A stretch of 64,000 bases of DNA, taken from positions 2,542,001 to 2,606,000 of the forward strand of contig OZ243926.1 in the NCBI GenBank assembly GCA_965213765.1, given 5' to 3'. Under the pieces are notes generated by a model. That model was not told where the DNA came from, made no database searches, and saw nothing but the letters and a program-made list of their open reading frames with translations. Both the position numbers and the translations under genes were made by a program. This DNA comes from JAJDXO01 sp965213765. GTDB taxonomy: Bacteria > Pseudomonadota > Alphaproteobacteria > Rhodospirillales > UBA2165. Positions 17,979 through 26,899 of this stretch are shown here, one piece after another; position 1 is the first letter of the stretch, and each line of letters begins with the position of its first letter.

Positions 17979-18788
17979 CTATTGAGTGGCACTTACCTGC
18001 ACCTGAACCTGCATCTGCTCATCGGCAGATCCCGACCGCAACCCCCGGACAGGTGCCGCATCAAGATAGTCCCGGCCAACGGCAACCCGGACGTGAGCAT
18101 CGGTTGGACACATGCGGTTTGCAACATCGAATCCAACCCATCCCAAATCGTCGACAAACAATTCCGCCCAGGCGTGACCGGCGTCAAAGGGCCCGGTGCT
18201 TCCCTCGCTCCACAAGTAGCCGCTCACGTAGCGGGCGGGCGCCCCAAGGGCGCGGGCGCAGGCAATGAACACGTGCGCGTGGTCTTGGCAAACACCGGCG
18301 CCGGCGGCAACCGCCTCGGCGGCGGTATGGGCCGCATCGGTGGCACCGGTCTCATAGTCAACGGCGTCACGGACCAACCCCATGAGTTGGTGACCGAGAT
18401 CCAGATCTCCATCGGCACTGCGTTTCGCTTGCTGGGCCAAGCCGTGAATCTCCTGGTTTGCTTCGGTGAGGCTGGTTGGTCCGACAAAAAACAGGGGCCG
18501 AAAACGCTCAATGGCGCCAGAGAGCACACCGTTCGTATCTTGGGTGCGAACCTCGCCCGACGCCCGGATGGTGACGTGGGAATGGTCTCCGACGGTCGTG
18601 AGCGTGTGCACCAGATTGCCGAAACCGTCCTCCCCCGACGAGGCCGGGGAACGCCCGCGTCCGACGATGTTCCAGCGAAGCACCGACTGCCCGCTGGAAA
18701 TGCAGGGTGTCAACCTGAGCGCCTGGATTGAGTAGTTGACCGGCCGGTCGTAGCGGTACGTGGTCTCGTGGGAAATGACGATATCCAT
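17979..18788 (-). CDS. Transglutaminase-like cysteine peptidase of the Anbu operon
   Basis: 269-residue protein with an N-terminal beta domain (begins MDIVISHETTYRYDRPV) and a transglutaminase-like core carrying the triad C167 (AGVCQDHAH), H205 (AGHAWAE) and D221 (GFDVANR). Members of this group (SMART TGc) are predicted peptidases or amidases rather than cross-linking enzymes. There is no signal peptide. It lies four bases after the alpha-E gene and 42 before anbu, so the four are almost surely cotranscribed. The C-terminal tail (QMQVQVQVSATQ) is an alternating Gln/Val strand, slightly unusual but in frame. Confidence 0.9.
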   Translation of the reverse strand: MDIVISHETTYRYDRPVNYSIQALRLTPCISSGQSVLRWNIVGRGRSPASSGEDGFGNLVHTLTTVGDHSHVTIRASGEVRTQDTNGVLSGAIERFRPLFFVGPTSLTEANQEIHGLAQQAKRSADGDLDLGHQLMGLVRDAVDYETGATDAAHTAAEAVAAGAGVCQDHAHVFIACARALGAPARYVSGYLWSEGSTGPFDAGHAWAELFVDDLGWVGFDVANRMCPTDAHVRVAVGRDYLDAAPVRGLRSGSADEQMQVQVQVSATQ

Positions 18789-18792
18789 TGGC

Positions 18793-19728
18793 TCAGACCA
18801 GATAATCCCGTTGAATCTGGCGCCCCAATCGATTGTTGCGCTGAATGAAATCGGTCAAGAACTCGTGGAGACCGCGCTGGAAAATGTCCTCGGCGGGCTG
18901 GTAGGCCAGGTCGGCATGAAGCGCCATTGCCATTCTCAAACATTCTTTCCGCTCCCCGTACATGTCGGACAGCCGCTCCAGGTACTCGGTCAGCCCCACG
19001 AGACAGGAAAGAAGTGAGCGGGGCACTTCGGCGCGCAGGATCAGCATCTCCGCGATCCGCCAAGGATGCAGCGCACCCCGATAGAGATTGTGATATGCCC
19101 TGTTGGCCGTCACCGCTCTCAGCAACGCGCTCCACTGATAGAAGTCGAGAGTCCCGCCCACATCCTCGTATTCAGGCAGCAGGACGTGGTACTTCACATC
19201 CAGCAGCCGGGCAGTGTTATCGGCACGCTCCAACAGCATTCCCATCATGACGAAGAAATACGCATCGCTGCGAAGCATGGTGCTGGTCGTCGCTCCAACA
19301 AACTGGGTAGACCGGTCCTTAATCCAATCCAGATAATCCAGTATCCCGGCGCCGGACTCGGCCGAGTACCGGCGGGAATGCAATTCAAGCCATGTGCTAT
19401 TCAGTGACTGCCACATGGCAGCCGTCAAGGAGACGCGAACGGCGCGGCCATTGCTCCGTGCGTTTTCGAGACACGAAGGAATCGAACAAGGGTTGTCGTT
19501 CCGAATTCCGATAAATTCGATGACGTTCTGAGCGCCCACGGTCTCGTATTCCCGGTCAAAGGCGTCCTGGCAACCAGCAATGGCCAAGGTCGATGCCCAC
19601 TCGGTACCGTCGGCGCCGGATGGCATGATCGACAACCGGTGGCCAACTTCGAGCAACCTCGCCAGATTTTCAGCCCGCTCCACGTAACGGGACATCCAAA
19701 ACAGATTGTCGGCGGTGCGGCTCAGCAT
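18793..19728 (-). CDS. Alpha-E domain protein (former DUF403) of the Anbu operon
   Basis: 311-residue, almost entirely helical protein of the alpha-E family, starting MLSRTADNLFWMSRYVERAENLARLL in the usual way (first residues given only as a guide to the family). Its biochemical role is unknown; it is consistently encoded with a circularly permuted ATP-grasp enzyme and a transglutaminase-like protein, suggesting a peptide or peptide-like modification pathway. Spacing is seven bases from the upstream ATP-grasp gene and four to the downstream transglutaminase gene. Confidence 0.9.
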   Translation of the reverse strand: MLSRTADNLFWMSRYVERAENLARLLEVGHRLSIMPSGADGTEWASTLAIAGCQDAFDREYETVGAQNVIEFIGIRNDNPCSIPSCLENARSNGRAVRVSLTAAMWQSLNSTWLELHSRRYSAESGAGILDYLDWIKDRSTQFVGATTSTMLRSDAYFFVMMGMLLERADNTARLLDVKYHVLLPEYEDVGGTLDFYQWSALLRAVTANRAYHNLYRGALHPWRIAEMLILRAEVPRSLLSCLVGLTEYLERLSDMYGERKECLRMAMALHADLAYQPAEDIFQRGLHEFLTDFIQRNNRLGRQIQRDYLV

Positions 19729-19735
19729 AATGAGA

Positions 19736-21154
19736 TCATTCGTTCAGCACCCATGTATCCTTGGTGCCGCCGCCCTGGCTCGAGTTGACCACAAGAGAGC
19801 CCTCTTTGAGGGCGACCCGGGTCAACCCGCCGGGGACGATTTTGGTCTCGCTGCCGACGAGGACGAAAGGGCGGAGATCCACGTGACGCGGGGCGACACC
19901 GCTTTCTACAAACGTGGGGACGGTGGAAAGGGCCAACGTAGGTTGGGCGATAAACTGGTCCGGATCGGCGCGCAATCGCTCGGCATAGGCGGTAATCTCA
20001 TCCCTGGTCGCCGCGGGGCCGACCAACATGCCGTAGCCGCCGGACCCATGCACCTCCTTGACGACCAAGTCCTTTAGGTTGTCCAGGGTATAGGCGAGGC
20101 CGTCCGGCTCGGAGCACCGATATGTCGGCACGTTGTTTAGGATCGGCTCTTCGGAAAGATAGAACCGGATCAAATCCGGCACATAGGTGTAGACGGACTT
20201 GTCGTCGGCGATGCCGGCCCCGACGGCATTCGCAAGTACAATATTCCCGGCGCGGTAGGCGGTCATGACCCCCGGTACGCCGAGCACCGAATTCGCACTG
20301 AACGCCAATGGGTCGATATAGGGGTCGTCGACCCGGCGATAGACGACGTCGACCCGTTTCGGACCCTGGGTCGTCCGCATGTAGACGATGTTGTCGGCGA
20401 CGAATAAATCCTGTCCCTCGACCAGATCGACACCCATTTCATCCGCAAGAAACGAATGTTCGTAGTAAGCGCTGTTGTACCGCCCGGGCGTCAGAACGAC
20501 GGTGGTAACGTCGCCCTGTGCGGCGGGGGGAGCAACGGACACCAACGTCGAAAGGAGTTCTTCCGGGTAATGATCGACGGGCCGGACGGCGTAACTCTGA
20601 AACAGGTCAGGAAACAACCGCATGACCATCTCACGGTTCTCCAACATGTAGGAGACACCGGACGGCGTCCGAACATTGTCCTCCAAAACGTAAAACTCGT
20701 CCGGGCCGACCCTCACCAGATCGATGCCGGCAACATGGGTGTAGACGCCGCCCGGCACCCGCAGGCCCTGCATTTGCGGCTCATAAGCATCGTTAAGCAG
20801 GACAAGCGCGGGATCAATAATGCCTTCATCCAGGGCCCGCTGTTCGCCATAGACGTCGCGGAGGAACAAATTCAGCGCCTTGACCCGCTGATTAAGGCCA
20901 CGACTCAACAATTCCCATTCCCGGGCGCTGATTAGCCGGGGAATGACGTCAAACGGGATGATGCGCTCGGTGCCGCCACCCTCGCCATACACGGCAAAGG
21001 TTATGCCGCTCTTGCGATAGAGAAGTTCGGTCTCCTCCCTTTTGAGCGCCATCACGTCGGCCGGCGTTTGGTCGAGCCAATCCTGAACCCCCCGGTACAG
21101 TTCTCGAACCGCCCCGCCTCCGTCCCGCATCTCGTTAAACGGCTCCTTGGTCAT
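19736..21154 (-). CDS. Circularly permuted ATP-grasp protein (former DUF404/DUF407)
   Basis: 472-residue protein of the circularly permuted type 2 ATP-grasp family, expected to form an amide or peptide bond using ATP. Visible conserved parts are FDVIPRLISAREW, EFYVLEDNVRTPSGVSYMLE, KRVDVVYRRVDDPYIDPL and the glycine-rich VHGSGGYGMLVGP. It is the first gene of the Anbu operon. Its natural substrate is unknown; close relatives resemble glutathionylspermidine synthase-type enzymes in fold only. There are 54 bases between the upstream carbonic anhydrase stop and its start. Confidence 0.92.
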   Translation of the reverse strand: MTKEPFNEMRDGGGAVRELYRGVQDWLDQTPADVMALKREETELLYRKSGITFAVYGEGGGTERIIPFDVIPRLISAREWELLSRGLNQRVKALNLFLRDVYGEQRALDEGIIDPALVLLNDAYEPQMQGLRVPGGVYTHVAGIDLVRVGPDEFYVLEDNVRTPSGVSYMLENREMVMRLFPDLFQSYAVRPVDHYPEELLSTLVSVAPPAAQGDVTTVVLTPGRYNSAYYEHSFLADEMGVDLVEGQDLFVADNIVYMRTTQGPKRVDVVYRRVDDPYIDPLAFSANSVLGVPGVMTAYRAGNIVLANAVGAGIADDKSVYTYVPDLIRFYLSEEPILNNVPTYRCSEPDGLAYTLDNLKDLVVKEVHGSGGYGMLVGPAATRDEITAYAERLRADPDQFIAQPTLALSTVPTFVESGVAPRHVDLRPFVLVGSETKIVPGGLTRVALKEGSLVVNSSQGGGTKDTWVLNE

Positions 21155-21208
21155 GGCTCAAATCATAACAGCATTGTCGGTTGCGCAAAGATCGGGCCGG
21201 CCAGGTCT

Positions 21209-21826
21209 TCAGGCGGGAATTACGGCCTCCCAGCGGTCCCTGTCCACCAAGCGATGCAAGTTTCCGCCATCAAGATCGAAGACAAAGCCATGTATCTCGA
21301 TATCGCCGCTGTCCAGCCTTGCCTTTACCCAAGGATAACTGCGCAGGTTATCCAGAGAAACCGCAACCGCGTTTCGTTCAACCGCTCTTAAGCGGTTCTC
21401 GCCGCTTTGCTCATGCCCCCGGGCCGTTTCAGCGATTTTGATCCAGTCGTCGATAAATTCCCGCTTGGAGCCGTTTCGGGCGCCGTCACAGAGACGCTGT
21501 ATCCCGCCGCAATGGGTGTGTCCCAAGACCACGATGTGATCGACTTCGAGATCGAGAACGGCGTATTCCAGGGCGGCGGCCGTGCCTTGGGGGTGCCCGG
21601 CGGGGGTGTAGGGTGGAACCAAATTGGCGACGTTCCTCACCACAAAGAGCTGGCCTGGCGCCGCCTCGGTGATGATCGAGGGATTCACCCGGCTGTCCGC
21701 GCAGGCGATGACCATGACCTCGGGATGCTGGCCCTGTTGGACGAGGTCTCGATAAATCTCGGGACGGCCCTCGAAATAGTTCCGCCGGAACGATTTGAAG
21801 CCGGCAATAAGGCGGTTGATGGGCAT
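21209..21826 (-). CDS. Beta-class carbonic anhydrase
   Basis: 205-residue zinc enzyme interconverting CO2 and bicarbonate in the cytoplasm. The zinc ligands C42, H103 and C106 (ACADSRVNP, GHTHCGG) and the D44-R46 dyad are all present, with no truncation. It starts only nine bases after the tctA stop on the same strand, so it may be the last gene of the tctCBA operon and would link carboxylate uptake to bicarbonate supply. No strong ribosome site is visible beyond a GAG. Confidence 0.94.
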   Translation of the reverse strand: MPINRLIAGFKSFRRNYFEGRPEIYRDLVQQGQHPEVMVIACADSRVNPSIITEAAPGQLFVVRNVANLVPPYTPAGHPQGTAAALEYAVLDLEVDHIVVLGHTHCGGIQRLCDGARNGSKREFIDDWIKIAETARGHEQSGENRLRAVERNAVAVSLDNLRSYPWVKARLDSGDIEIHGFVFDLDGGNLHRLVDRDRWEAVIPA

Positions 21827-21835
21827 TGGTCTCGA

Positions 21836-23359
21836 TTAGTCGCCTTCGGCCACTCCTCTCCGACGCCACATGGCCAATTGCTGCCGGAACGACGGTAGAA
21901 AGATCAGCACGACCGCCAGGATCAGCAGAACCAAGGTCATCGGCCGTTCCCACATGAAACTGACGCCGTCGGTCAAGCTCATCGCCCGGGCAAAATTGTC
22001 CTCGAGCAACTGGCCTAGAATAAACCCGATCAGCATCGGCGCCAGCGGAAAACCGGCAAACCGCATGATGGTGGCGACTATTCCCATTCCCGTCAGCAAC
22101 AATAGCTCGGTTGCGTTGTTCTGCCCGATATAGCTGCCCATCATGGTGAAGAACAAAATGAAGGGAATCAGGTAGTTCTTCGGGATCTGCAAAAGCTTCG
22201 CGATGTAGGGAATCAGCGGCAAATTGAGAATCAACAGAACCACGTTGCCGATATACATGGAGATGATCACCGCCCAGAAAATGGACGGGTTGTCGACCAT
22301 CAGCCGTGGACCCGGCGTCACGTTGAGCGCGATCAGGGCGCCCAACAAAATCGCCGTCGTGCCCGAGCCCGGAATACCAAGGGTCAAGAGAGGCACGAAC
22401 GATCCGGTGCAGGCCGCGTTGTTGGCGGTTTCAGGCGCGGCGAGGCCTTTGATCGAGCCTTTGCCAAACTCCTTCTGGTCCTCGCCCTTGGCGATGTTTC
22501 GCTCCACCGCATAGCCGAGAAAAGAGGCGATCGTTGCTCCGGCGCCGGGCATCACCCCGATCAGGAAACCCTGAATGGACTGCCTGCCGATCACCGGGGT
22601 GATTTGTTTGGCTTCCTCCCGGGTGATCCGCAAATCCTTGATCTCGCCACTCCCGCCGCCCTTTCCGGTGTTGGAGCGGGCCGGGTTAAGAACCAGATAC
22701 AGCGCTTCCGGCAAGGCAAACAGGGCCATGGCCAGTGTGATGAAGCTGATGCCGCTCTGGAGATCCTGGATACCCATGGTGAAGCGGGGCGCATTGAACT
22801 GGGCGCTTTCGCCAACCGTCGCCAGCATCACACCCAGAACGGTCATCATCAGCGCCTTGGCAACCTGGCCCGATCCCGCAAACGCCGCGATCGCAGACAG
22901 ACCGACGACCATGAGGGCAAAATACTCCGCCGAGTGAAAGAGCAGCGCAACCGATGCCAAAGCGGGGGCAAATCCCATGAGCAGGACGGCACCCACCGTT
23001 CCGCCGGCAAAGGAGCCGATTGCGGCAATGGTCAGCGCCTTTCCGGCTTTGCCTTGCCGCGCCAACGGATAGCCGTCGAACGAGGTTGCGACGGTACCCG
23101 CGACCCCCGGCGCGTTAATCAGTATCGAAGAGGTGGAGCCACCGAAAATGGCGCCATAGTAAACGCCGGCCAATAGGATAAGCGCCGCGGACGGATCGCC
23201 GATCTTGATGGCGACGGGGATCATAATGGCGATTATCGACATGGGGCCAAGCCCCGGAAGCATACCGATCAAAGTGCCGATGAGGCACCCGGCGACAACC
23301 ATGATCAGGTTCTGAAGTGTCAGAGCGGTGGTAACGCCCGCAAGAATTCCCTCAAGCAT
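21836..23359 (-). CDS. tctA: Tripartite tricarboxylate transporter large permease (TctA)
   Basis: 507-residue polytopic membrane protein of the TTT system, the translocation subunit for citrate-like acids driven by an ion gradient. Family motifs include GLGPMSIIAIMIPVA near the N-terminus, INAPGVAGTVATSFDGYPLA, and GVMPGAGATIASFLGY. About a dozen hydrophobic segments are seen. It starts three bases after the tctB stop and is followed by carbonic anhydrase. Confidence 0.95.
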   Translation of the reverse strand: MLEGILAGVTTALTLQNLIMVVAGCLIGTLIGMLPGLGPMSIIAIMIPVAIKIGDPSAALILLAGVYYGAIFGGSTSSILINAPGVAGTVATSFDGYPLARQGKAGKALTIAAIGSFAGGTVGAVLLMGFAPALASVALLFHSAEYFALMVVGLSAIAAFAGSGQVAKALMMTVLGVMLATVGESAQFNAPRFTMGIQDLQSGISFITLAMALFALPEALYLVLNPARSNTGKGGGSGEIKDLRITREEAKQITPVIGRQSIQGFLIGVMPGAGATIASFLGYAVERNIAKGEDQKEFGKGSIKGLAAPETANNAACTGSFVPLLTLGIPGSGTTAILLGALIALNVTPGPRLMVDNPSIFWAVIISMYIGNVVLLILNLPLIPYIAKLLQIPKNYLIPFILFFTMMGSYIGQNNATELLLLTGMGIVATIMRFAGFPLAPMLIGFILGQLLEDNFARAMSLTDGVSFMWERPMTLVLLILAVVLIFLPSFRQQLAMWRRRGVAEGD

Positions 23360-23362
23360 GGC

Positions 23363-23860
23363 TTATGCCCCTCCGTAGACGAACCAGGGCCAGGGGCGAA
23401 GGAAGATGCCAAGAACCTGTTCCACCAAATACCAAATGAAAAACGCCGCCACAGCGGCAATCGGGACCATCAGCTTGTAGTTTCGTTCACCCAACATGTA
23501 TCCACCCAGGCAGATGAACAGCGTCGTCGCGGCAAGAAATCCAATTGGCCTTAGCAGCAACGCGTACGCGACCATGAGAACGAGCAGCGCGATTGCCTGA
23601 CCTAATTTGTACTGCCTGAGATTGCGGACATCGATCTCGCCGGGATCGATCTCGCCCACCTCTTTTGGACCCGACTGAACGATGACGACCAGGCCGATGA
23701 ATGCCCCAAGTATGCTCAGCCATTTCGGCATGGTGTTGGGCAAAAAGGTCAAATTGCGCTCAAACGGCAGCAGGCCTGCCTCCATGGTCACGAAGGCGGT
23801 GTAACCGTAAATTACGCAAATCAGGACAAAAATCCCGGCAATGGCGCGATCGAGTGTCAC
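23363..23860 (-). CDS. tctB: Tripartite tricarboxylate transporter small permease (TctB)
   Basis: 165-residue membrane protein with four hydrophobic segments, the small partner of TctA in the inner membrane. It follows tctC on the same strand after 110 bases that contain a strong stem-loop, and precedes tctA by three bases. Low sequence conservation is normal in this family; assignment rests on size, topology and position. Confidence 0.9.
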   Translation of the reverse strand: MTLDRAIAGIFVLICVIYGYTAFVTMEAGLLPFERNLTFLPNTMPKWLSILGAFIGLVVIVQSGPKEVGEIDPGEIDVRNLRQYKLGQAIALLVLMVAYALLLRPIGFLAATTLFICLGGYMLGERNYKLMVPIAAVAAFFIWYLVEQVLGIFLRPWPWFVYGGA

Positions 23861-23933
23861 GGCGCAGTCCCCCTATTGTAAGCCTTCGCGATTGCCCACG
23901 TTTCTTCCGGCGGTGTTCCGCCGGGAATTCGCA

Positions 23934-23960
23934 CCGGGGCCCCGCAAGGCGGAGCCCCGG
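23934..23960 (-). promoter_or_regulatory. Intercistronic stem-loop between tctC and tctB
   Basis: Arms CCGGGGC and GCCCCGG (23934-23940 and 23954-23960) form a GC-rich hairpin about 10 bases after the tctC stop. No T-run follows, so it is more likely a processing or partial-attenuation signal that leaves more binding-protein mRNA than permease mRNA, an arrangement common in binding-protein transporter operons. Confidence 0.6.
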
Positions 23961-23970
23961 CGCAATTTGG

Positions 23971-24975
23971 CTATTTCAGGAAGCCGAGCTTGACCATGAG
24001 TCCCTTGATGACCTTTTCCTGATCCACCAGGAAGGCGGTGAAATCCTTGCCTGAATTGTGGATATCAACCCAACCATTGCGGTCACGCACGGCCTTCCAT
24101 TCCGGCGTGTTGTACATGGCCGCGATGGCTTTCCGGTACTGGTCCGCCTTGTCCTTCGGCAGGCCCGGCGCCCCGAAAAATCCACGCCAGTTGACAAAGG
24201 TGGTGTCAAAGCCCTGCTCCTTGAGGGTCGGGGCGTCCTTGAACGCAGGTACGCGCTCCGGCGACGTGACGGCGAGAATGCGCATCTCACCGGACTTCGC
24301 CAAAGCAACGGCCTCGGAGAAACCGGTCGACCCCGCGGAAACTTCGCCGGACAGGATCGCCGCATTCAGCTTTCCGCCCGCATCAAACGGAATGTACTTG
24401 ACCTTGGTCGGATCGGCTCCAGCCGACTGAAAGGCCATCGCGGCGACCAGGTGGTCCATGCCGCCGGGTACCGACCCGCCACCGACGGAGACCTTGCGCG
24501 GGTTTGCCTTGTACGCGGACACGAGATCCTTGAAGTCCTTAAACGGGCTGTTCTTGCCGGTAATGATTGCCGCGTAGTCACCGATGGTTCCGGCAATCAT
24601 CGTCAGATCGCGGAAATTGTGCGGGAACCGGCCGACCAGCGAGCGGATAACGATAGGCGTGGAGTTGACCATCATCGTGCCATGGTTGGACGCGGCATTC
24701 TCGATCAGGAAGCCGATGGCCTTACCGCCGCCGCCGCCCGACATGTTTTCGTAGGAAGCGGACCCAACGATTCCTGCCTTGGTCAGGGCTTCGCCGGTGC
24801 CGCGCGCAGTACCGTCCCAGCCGCCGCCGGCACCGCCGGGGATCAGGAAATGTACTTTGTCGAGAACCTTCTCAGCCGCCTGGGCGCCATTGGCCAGCAC
24901 GGATATCGAGAGTCCGAGGGCCGCAACCGCACCGACGAACAAATGGGTATATACACGTGTATTAGCTTTGAGCAT
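23971..24975 (-). CDS. tctC: Tripartite tricarboxylate transporter substrate-binding protein (TctC/Bug)
   Basis: 334-residue periplasmic binding protein of the Bug/TctC family. It has a signal peptide (cleavage after NGAQA, about residue 33) and the typical VHFLIPGGAGGGWDGTARG segment near the mature N-terminus, followed by the two-lobed binding fold. It delivers a tri- or dicarboxylate to TctAB. It is first in the tctCBA run; its expression is plausibly controlled by the TctD/TctE pair encoded just beyond the next gene. Confidence 0.93.
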   Translation of the reverse strand: MLKANTRVYTHLFVGAVAALGLSISVLANGAQAAEKVLDKVHFLIPGGAGGGWDGTARGTGEALTKAGIVGSASYENMSGGGGGKAIGFLIENAASNHGTMMVNSTPIVIRSLVGRFPHNFRDLTMIAGTIGDYAAIITGKNSPFKDFKDLVSAYKANPRKVSVGGGSVPGGMDHLVAAMAFQSAGADPTKVKYIPFDAGGKLNAAILSGEVSAGSTGFSEAVALAKSGEMRILAVTSPERVPAFKDAPTLKEQGFDTTFVNWRGFFGAPGLPKDKADQYRKAIAAMYNTPEWKAVRDRNGWVDIHNSGKDFTAFLVDQEKVIKGLMVKLGFLK

Positions 24976-25103
24976 CGCTCTCTCCTGTTGGACGAATTTT
25001 GTTATTTGCCACCAGGCCGGACCGCGAACGGACAGGCCCTGGCTCGGACATTAGTGCCTGAACCTGTCAACAACCTGTCAGAATGAAAGAATTCGACGAG
25101 CAC

Positions 25104-26207
25104 CTAACGGCCGGTCAGCGCTTTTTCCCAGGTATCGATCATTCTGGCGCGCTTGAACTGATCAAGGTAGACCAGCAATCCAGGGCCCACCTTGACCGGC
25201 CGAAGACTGGCCCCCGCTTCCGCTTGCATATTGGCCGCCGTCCCGGGGCCGGTCACCCGCGTGTGGATGGAGTTGAGCCCGGACTGTTCGGACAATACGC
25301 GTTGGCCGCGTTCGGACAGCAGATAGTCCAGGAATAACTTGCCGGTTTCGGGCGAGCGCGCCTTACGGGGAATTAGCGCGATGCGCGACAATACCACCGT
25401 AAAGTCGGTGGGCAGTATGACGCCGATCGCCGGATCCCGCTCCGCCCGGCTTGCCGCATAGGTTCCCAGCACATTATAGCCAAGCACGATATTCCCTGTG
25501 CTGAGTTGATCGAGTATGGCGGCGGATTTCGAAAATAATTTAACGCTGTTCCTTCCCATGGCCCGGACCAGATTCCAGGTCGCGCTGTAATGTTCCTGGT
25601 CGCGGGCGAGAGCAAAGAAACCGAACCCGCTCCGCTCGATATCGTAGGTCGCAACCTTGCCGAAAAACTCGGAATGAGGACTGCTCAGCGCTTCAGCCAG
25701 ACCGGTGCGGGTGGTCGGCACTTCCCGGCCCTGGAAGTACTTTTTGTTATAGACGATCACCACCGGCTCAAAAGTCACGCCGAATGCCTCGTTCCGCCAA
25801 TTGGCCCATGACGGCAAGCCATCGACGGATTCAACCTTGTGTGGCTGGGCATAGCCGTCGTTGGCCAGTTTCATCTGGAGATCCATCACGGAACTGAAGG
25901 CCAGATCGGCCGTTACGCCTGGACCGTCCGATTCCTCGATAATTCGCTGGTAAAGCACTTGGCTCTGAAGATCGTGGTATCGGACCGTGATATCCGCCCA
26001 GAGCTTCCGGAAATCCTCGATCAATGGCCGTGCCGCTTCGATATCCGTCGTGCTGTAGACCACAAGGATTCGGCCCCCGCTCTGACCGGGGAACTCGTAA
26101 CTCTGGGCATGCGCCGGCAACGGATGCGTAAGAAGTGCGGCCAGGAGCAGCACGAACACGGAAAAAACGGCGGATTTAGTCACGTCCCGGCATCCAACTT
26201 CACTCAC
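25104..26207 (-). CDS. ABC-type extracellular solute-binding protein without permease genes
   Basis: 367-residue periplasmic binding protein of the Fe(III)/AfuA-like extracellular family (class II fold). A signal peptide (core VFSVFVLLLAALL, cleavage after AHAQ) is followed by RILVVYSTTDIEAARPLIEDF. No ABC permease or ATPase is adjacent. It is divergent from the tctD-like regulator gene with 26 bases between starts. Such a lone binding protein beside a TctD/TctE pair is known in several proteobacteria and may act as the periplasmic sensor for the kinase; that role is an inference here. Confidence 0.85.
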   Translation of the reverse strand: MSEVGCRDVTKSAVFSVFVLLLAALLTHPLPAHAQSYEFPGQSGGRILVVYSTTDIEAARPLIEDFRKLWADITVRYHDLQSQVLYQRIIEESDGPGVTADLAFSSVMDLQMKLANDGYAQPHKVESVDGLPSWANWRNEAFGVTFEPVVIVYNKKYFQGREVPTTRTGLAEALSSPHSEFFGKVATYDIERSGFGFFALARDQEHYSATWNLVRAMGRNSVKLFSKSAAILDQLSTGNIVLGYNVLGTYAASRAERDPAIGVILPTDFTVVLSRIALIPRKARSPETGKLFLDYLLSERGQRVLSEQSGLNSIHTRVTGPGTAANMQAEAGASLRPVKVGPGLLVYLDQFKRARMIDTWEKALTGR

Positions 26208-26233
26208 AATCGGACTTATATTACCGTTCTCGC

Positions 26234-26899
26234 ATGCGGGTGATGATCGTTGAAGACAATTCTGCGTTGGCGGACGGCCTATCCCGGGCCCTCGCGGGCA
26301 TGGGGATGGCGGTTGATCGGATTGACGACGGCGAAGAGGCGGATGCGATCCTCTCTCATCAAGCCTATGATTTGGTCGTCTTGGATCTCAACCTGCCCGG
26401 TGTGGACGGCCTCGAAATCCTCACCCGCATGCGCCGTCGGGGTGACGATGCCCAGGTCCTGATCCTCACCGCCCGCGATGAGGTCAGGGACCGCGTGGCC
26501 GGACTGGACAGGGGTGCGGACGACTATCTGACCAAACCGTTCGATCTGCCGGAATTGGAGGCTCGCGTGAGGGCTCTCTTGCGGAGGCGCACCGCCAACA
26601 GTTCGCCCACCATCGTTCATGGCCCCCTCAAATTCGACACCGTGGCCCGGCGCGCTTGGATTGATGACGACCCTTTGGAGCTTACGCGGCGGGAACTCAG
26701 CCTGCTTCAACTGCTTCTCGGTCACGCCGGCGAGGTCATGGGCAAAGATCAGATTGCGGATGGCCTGGCAGGATTCGATCACGACGTCAGCCCCAATGCG
26801 GTCGAGACCCAGATCAGCCGGCTCAGGAAACGCCTGAGGCCTGCCGGGATCGATATCCGAACGATCCGCGGGCTCGGATATCTGCTGGAGAATCCATGA
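26234..26899 (+). CDS. OmpR-family response regulator (TctD-like)
   Basis: 221-residue regulator: receiver domain (residues 1-115) with acidic pair E7/D8, phosphoacceptor D51 (VVLDLNLPG) and conserved Lys in LTKPFDLPEL, then a winged-helix DNA-binding domain (about 125-220) ending RTIRGLGYLLE. It is expected to control transport genes nearby in response to its kinase. The stop overlaps the kinase ATG (ATGA, 26896-26899). It is divergent from the lone binding protein. Confidence 0.94.
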   Translation: MRVMIVEDNSALADGLSRALAGMGMAVDRIDDGEEADAILSHQAYDLVVLDLNLPGVDGLEILTRMRRRGDDAQVLILTARDEVRDRVAGLDRGADDYLTKPFDLPELEARVRALLRRRTANSSPTIVHGPLKFDTVARRAWIDDDPLELTRRELSLLQLLLGHAGEVMGKDQIADGLAGFDHDVSPNAVETQISRLRKRLRPAGIDIRTIRGLGYLLENP

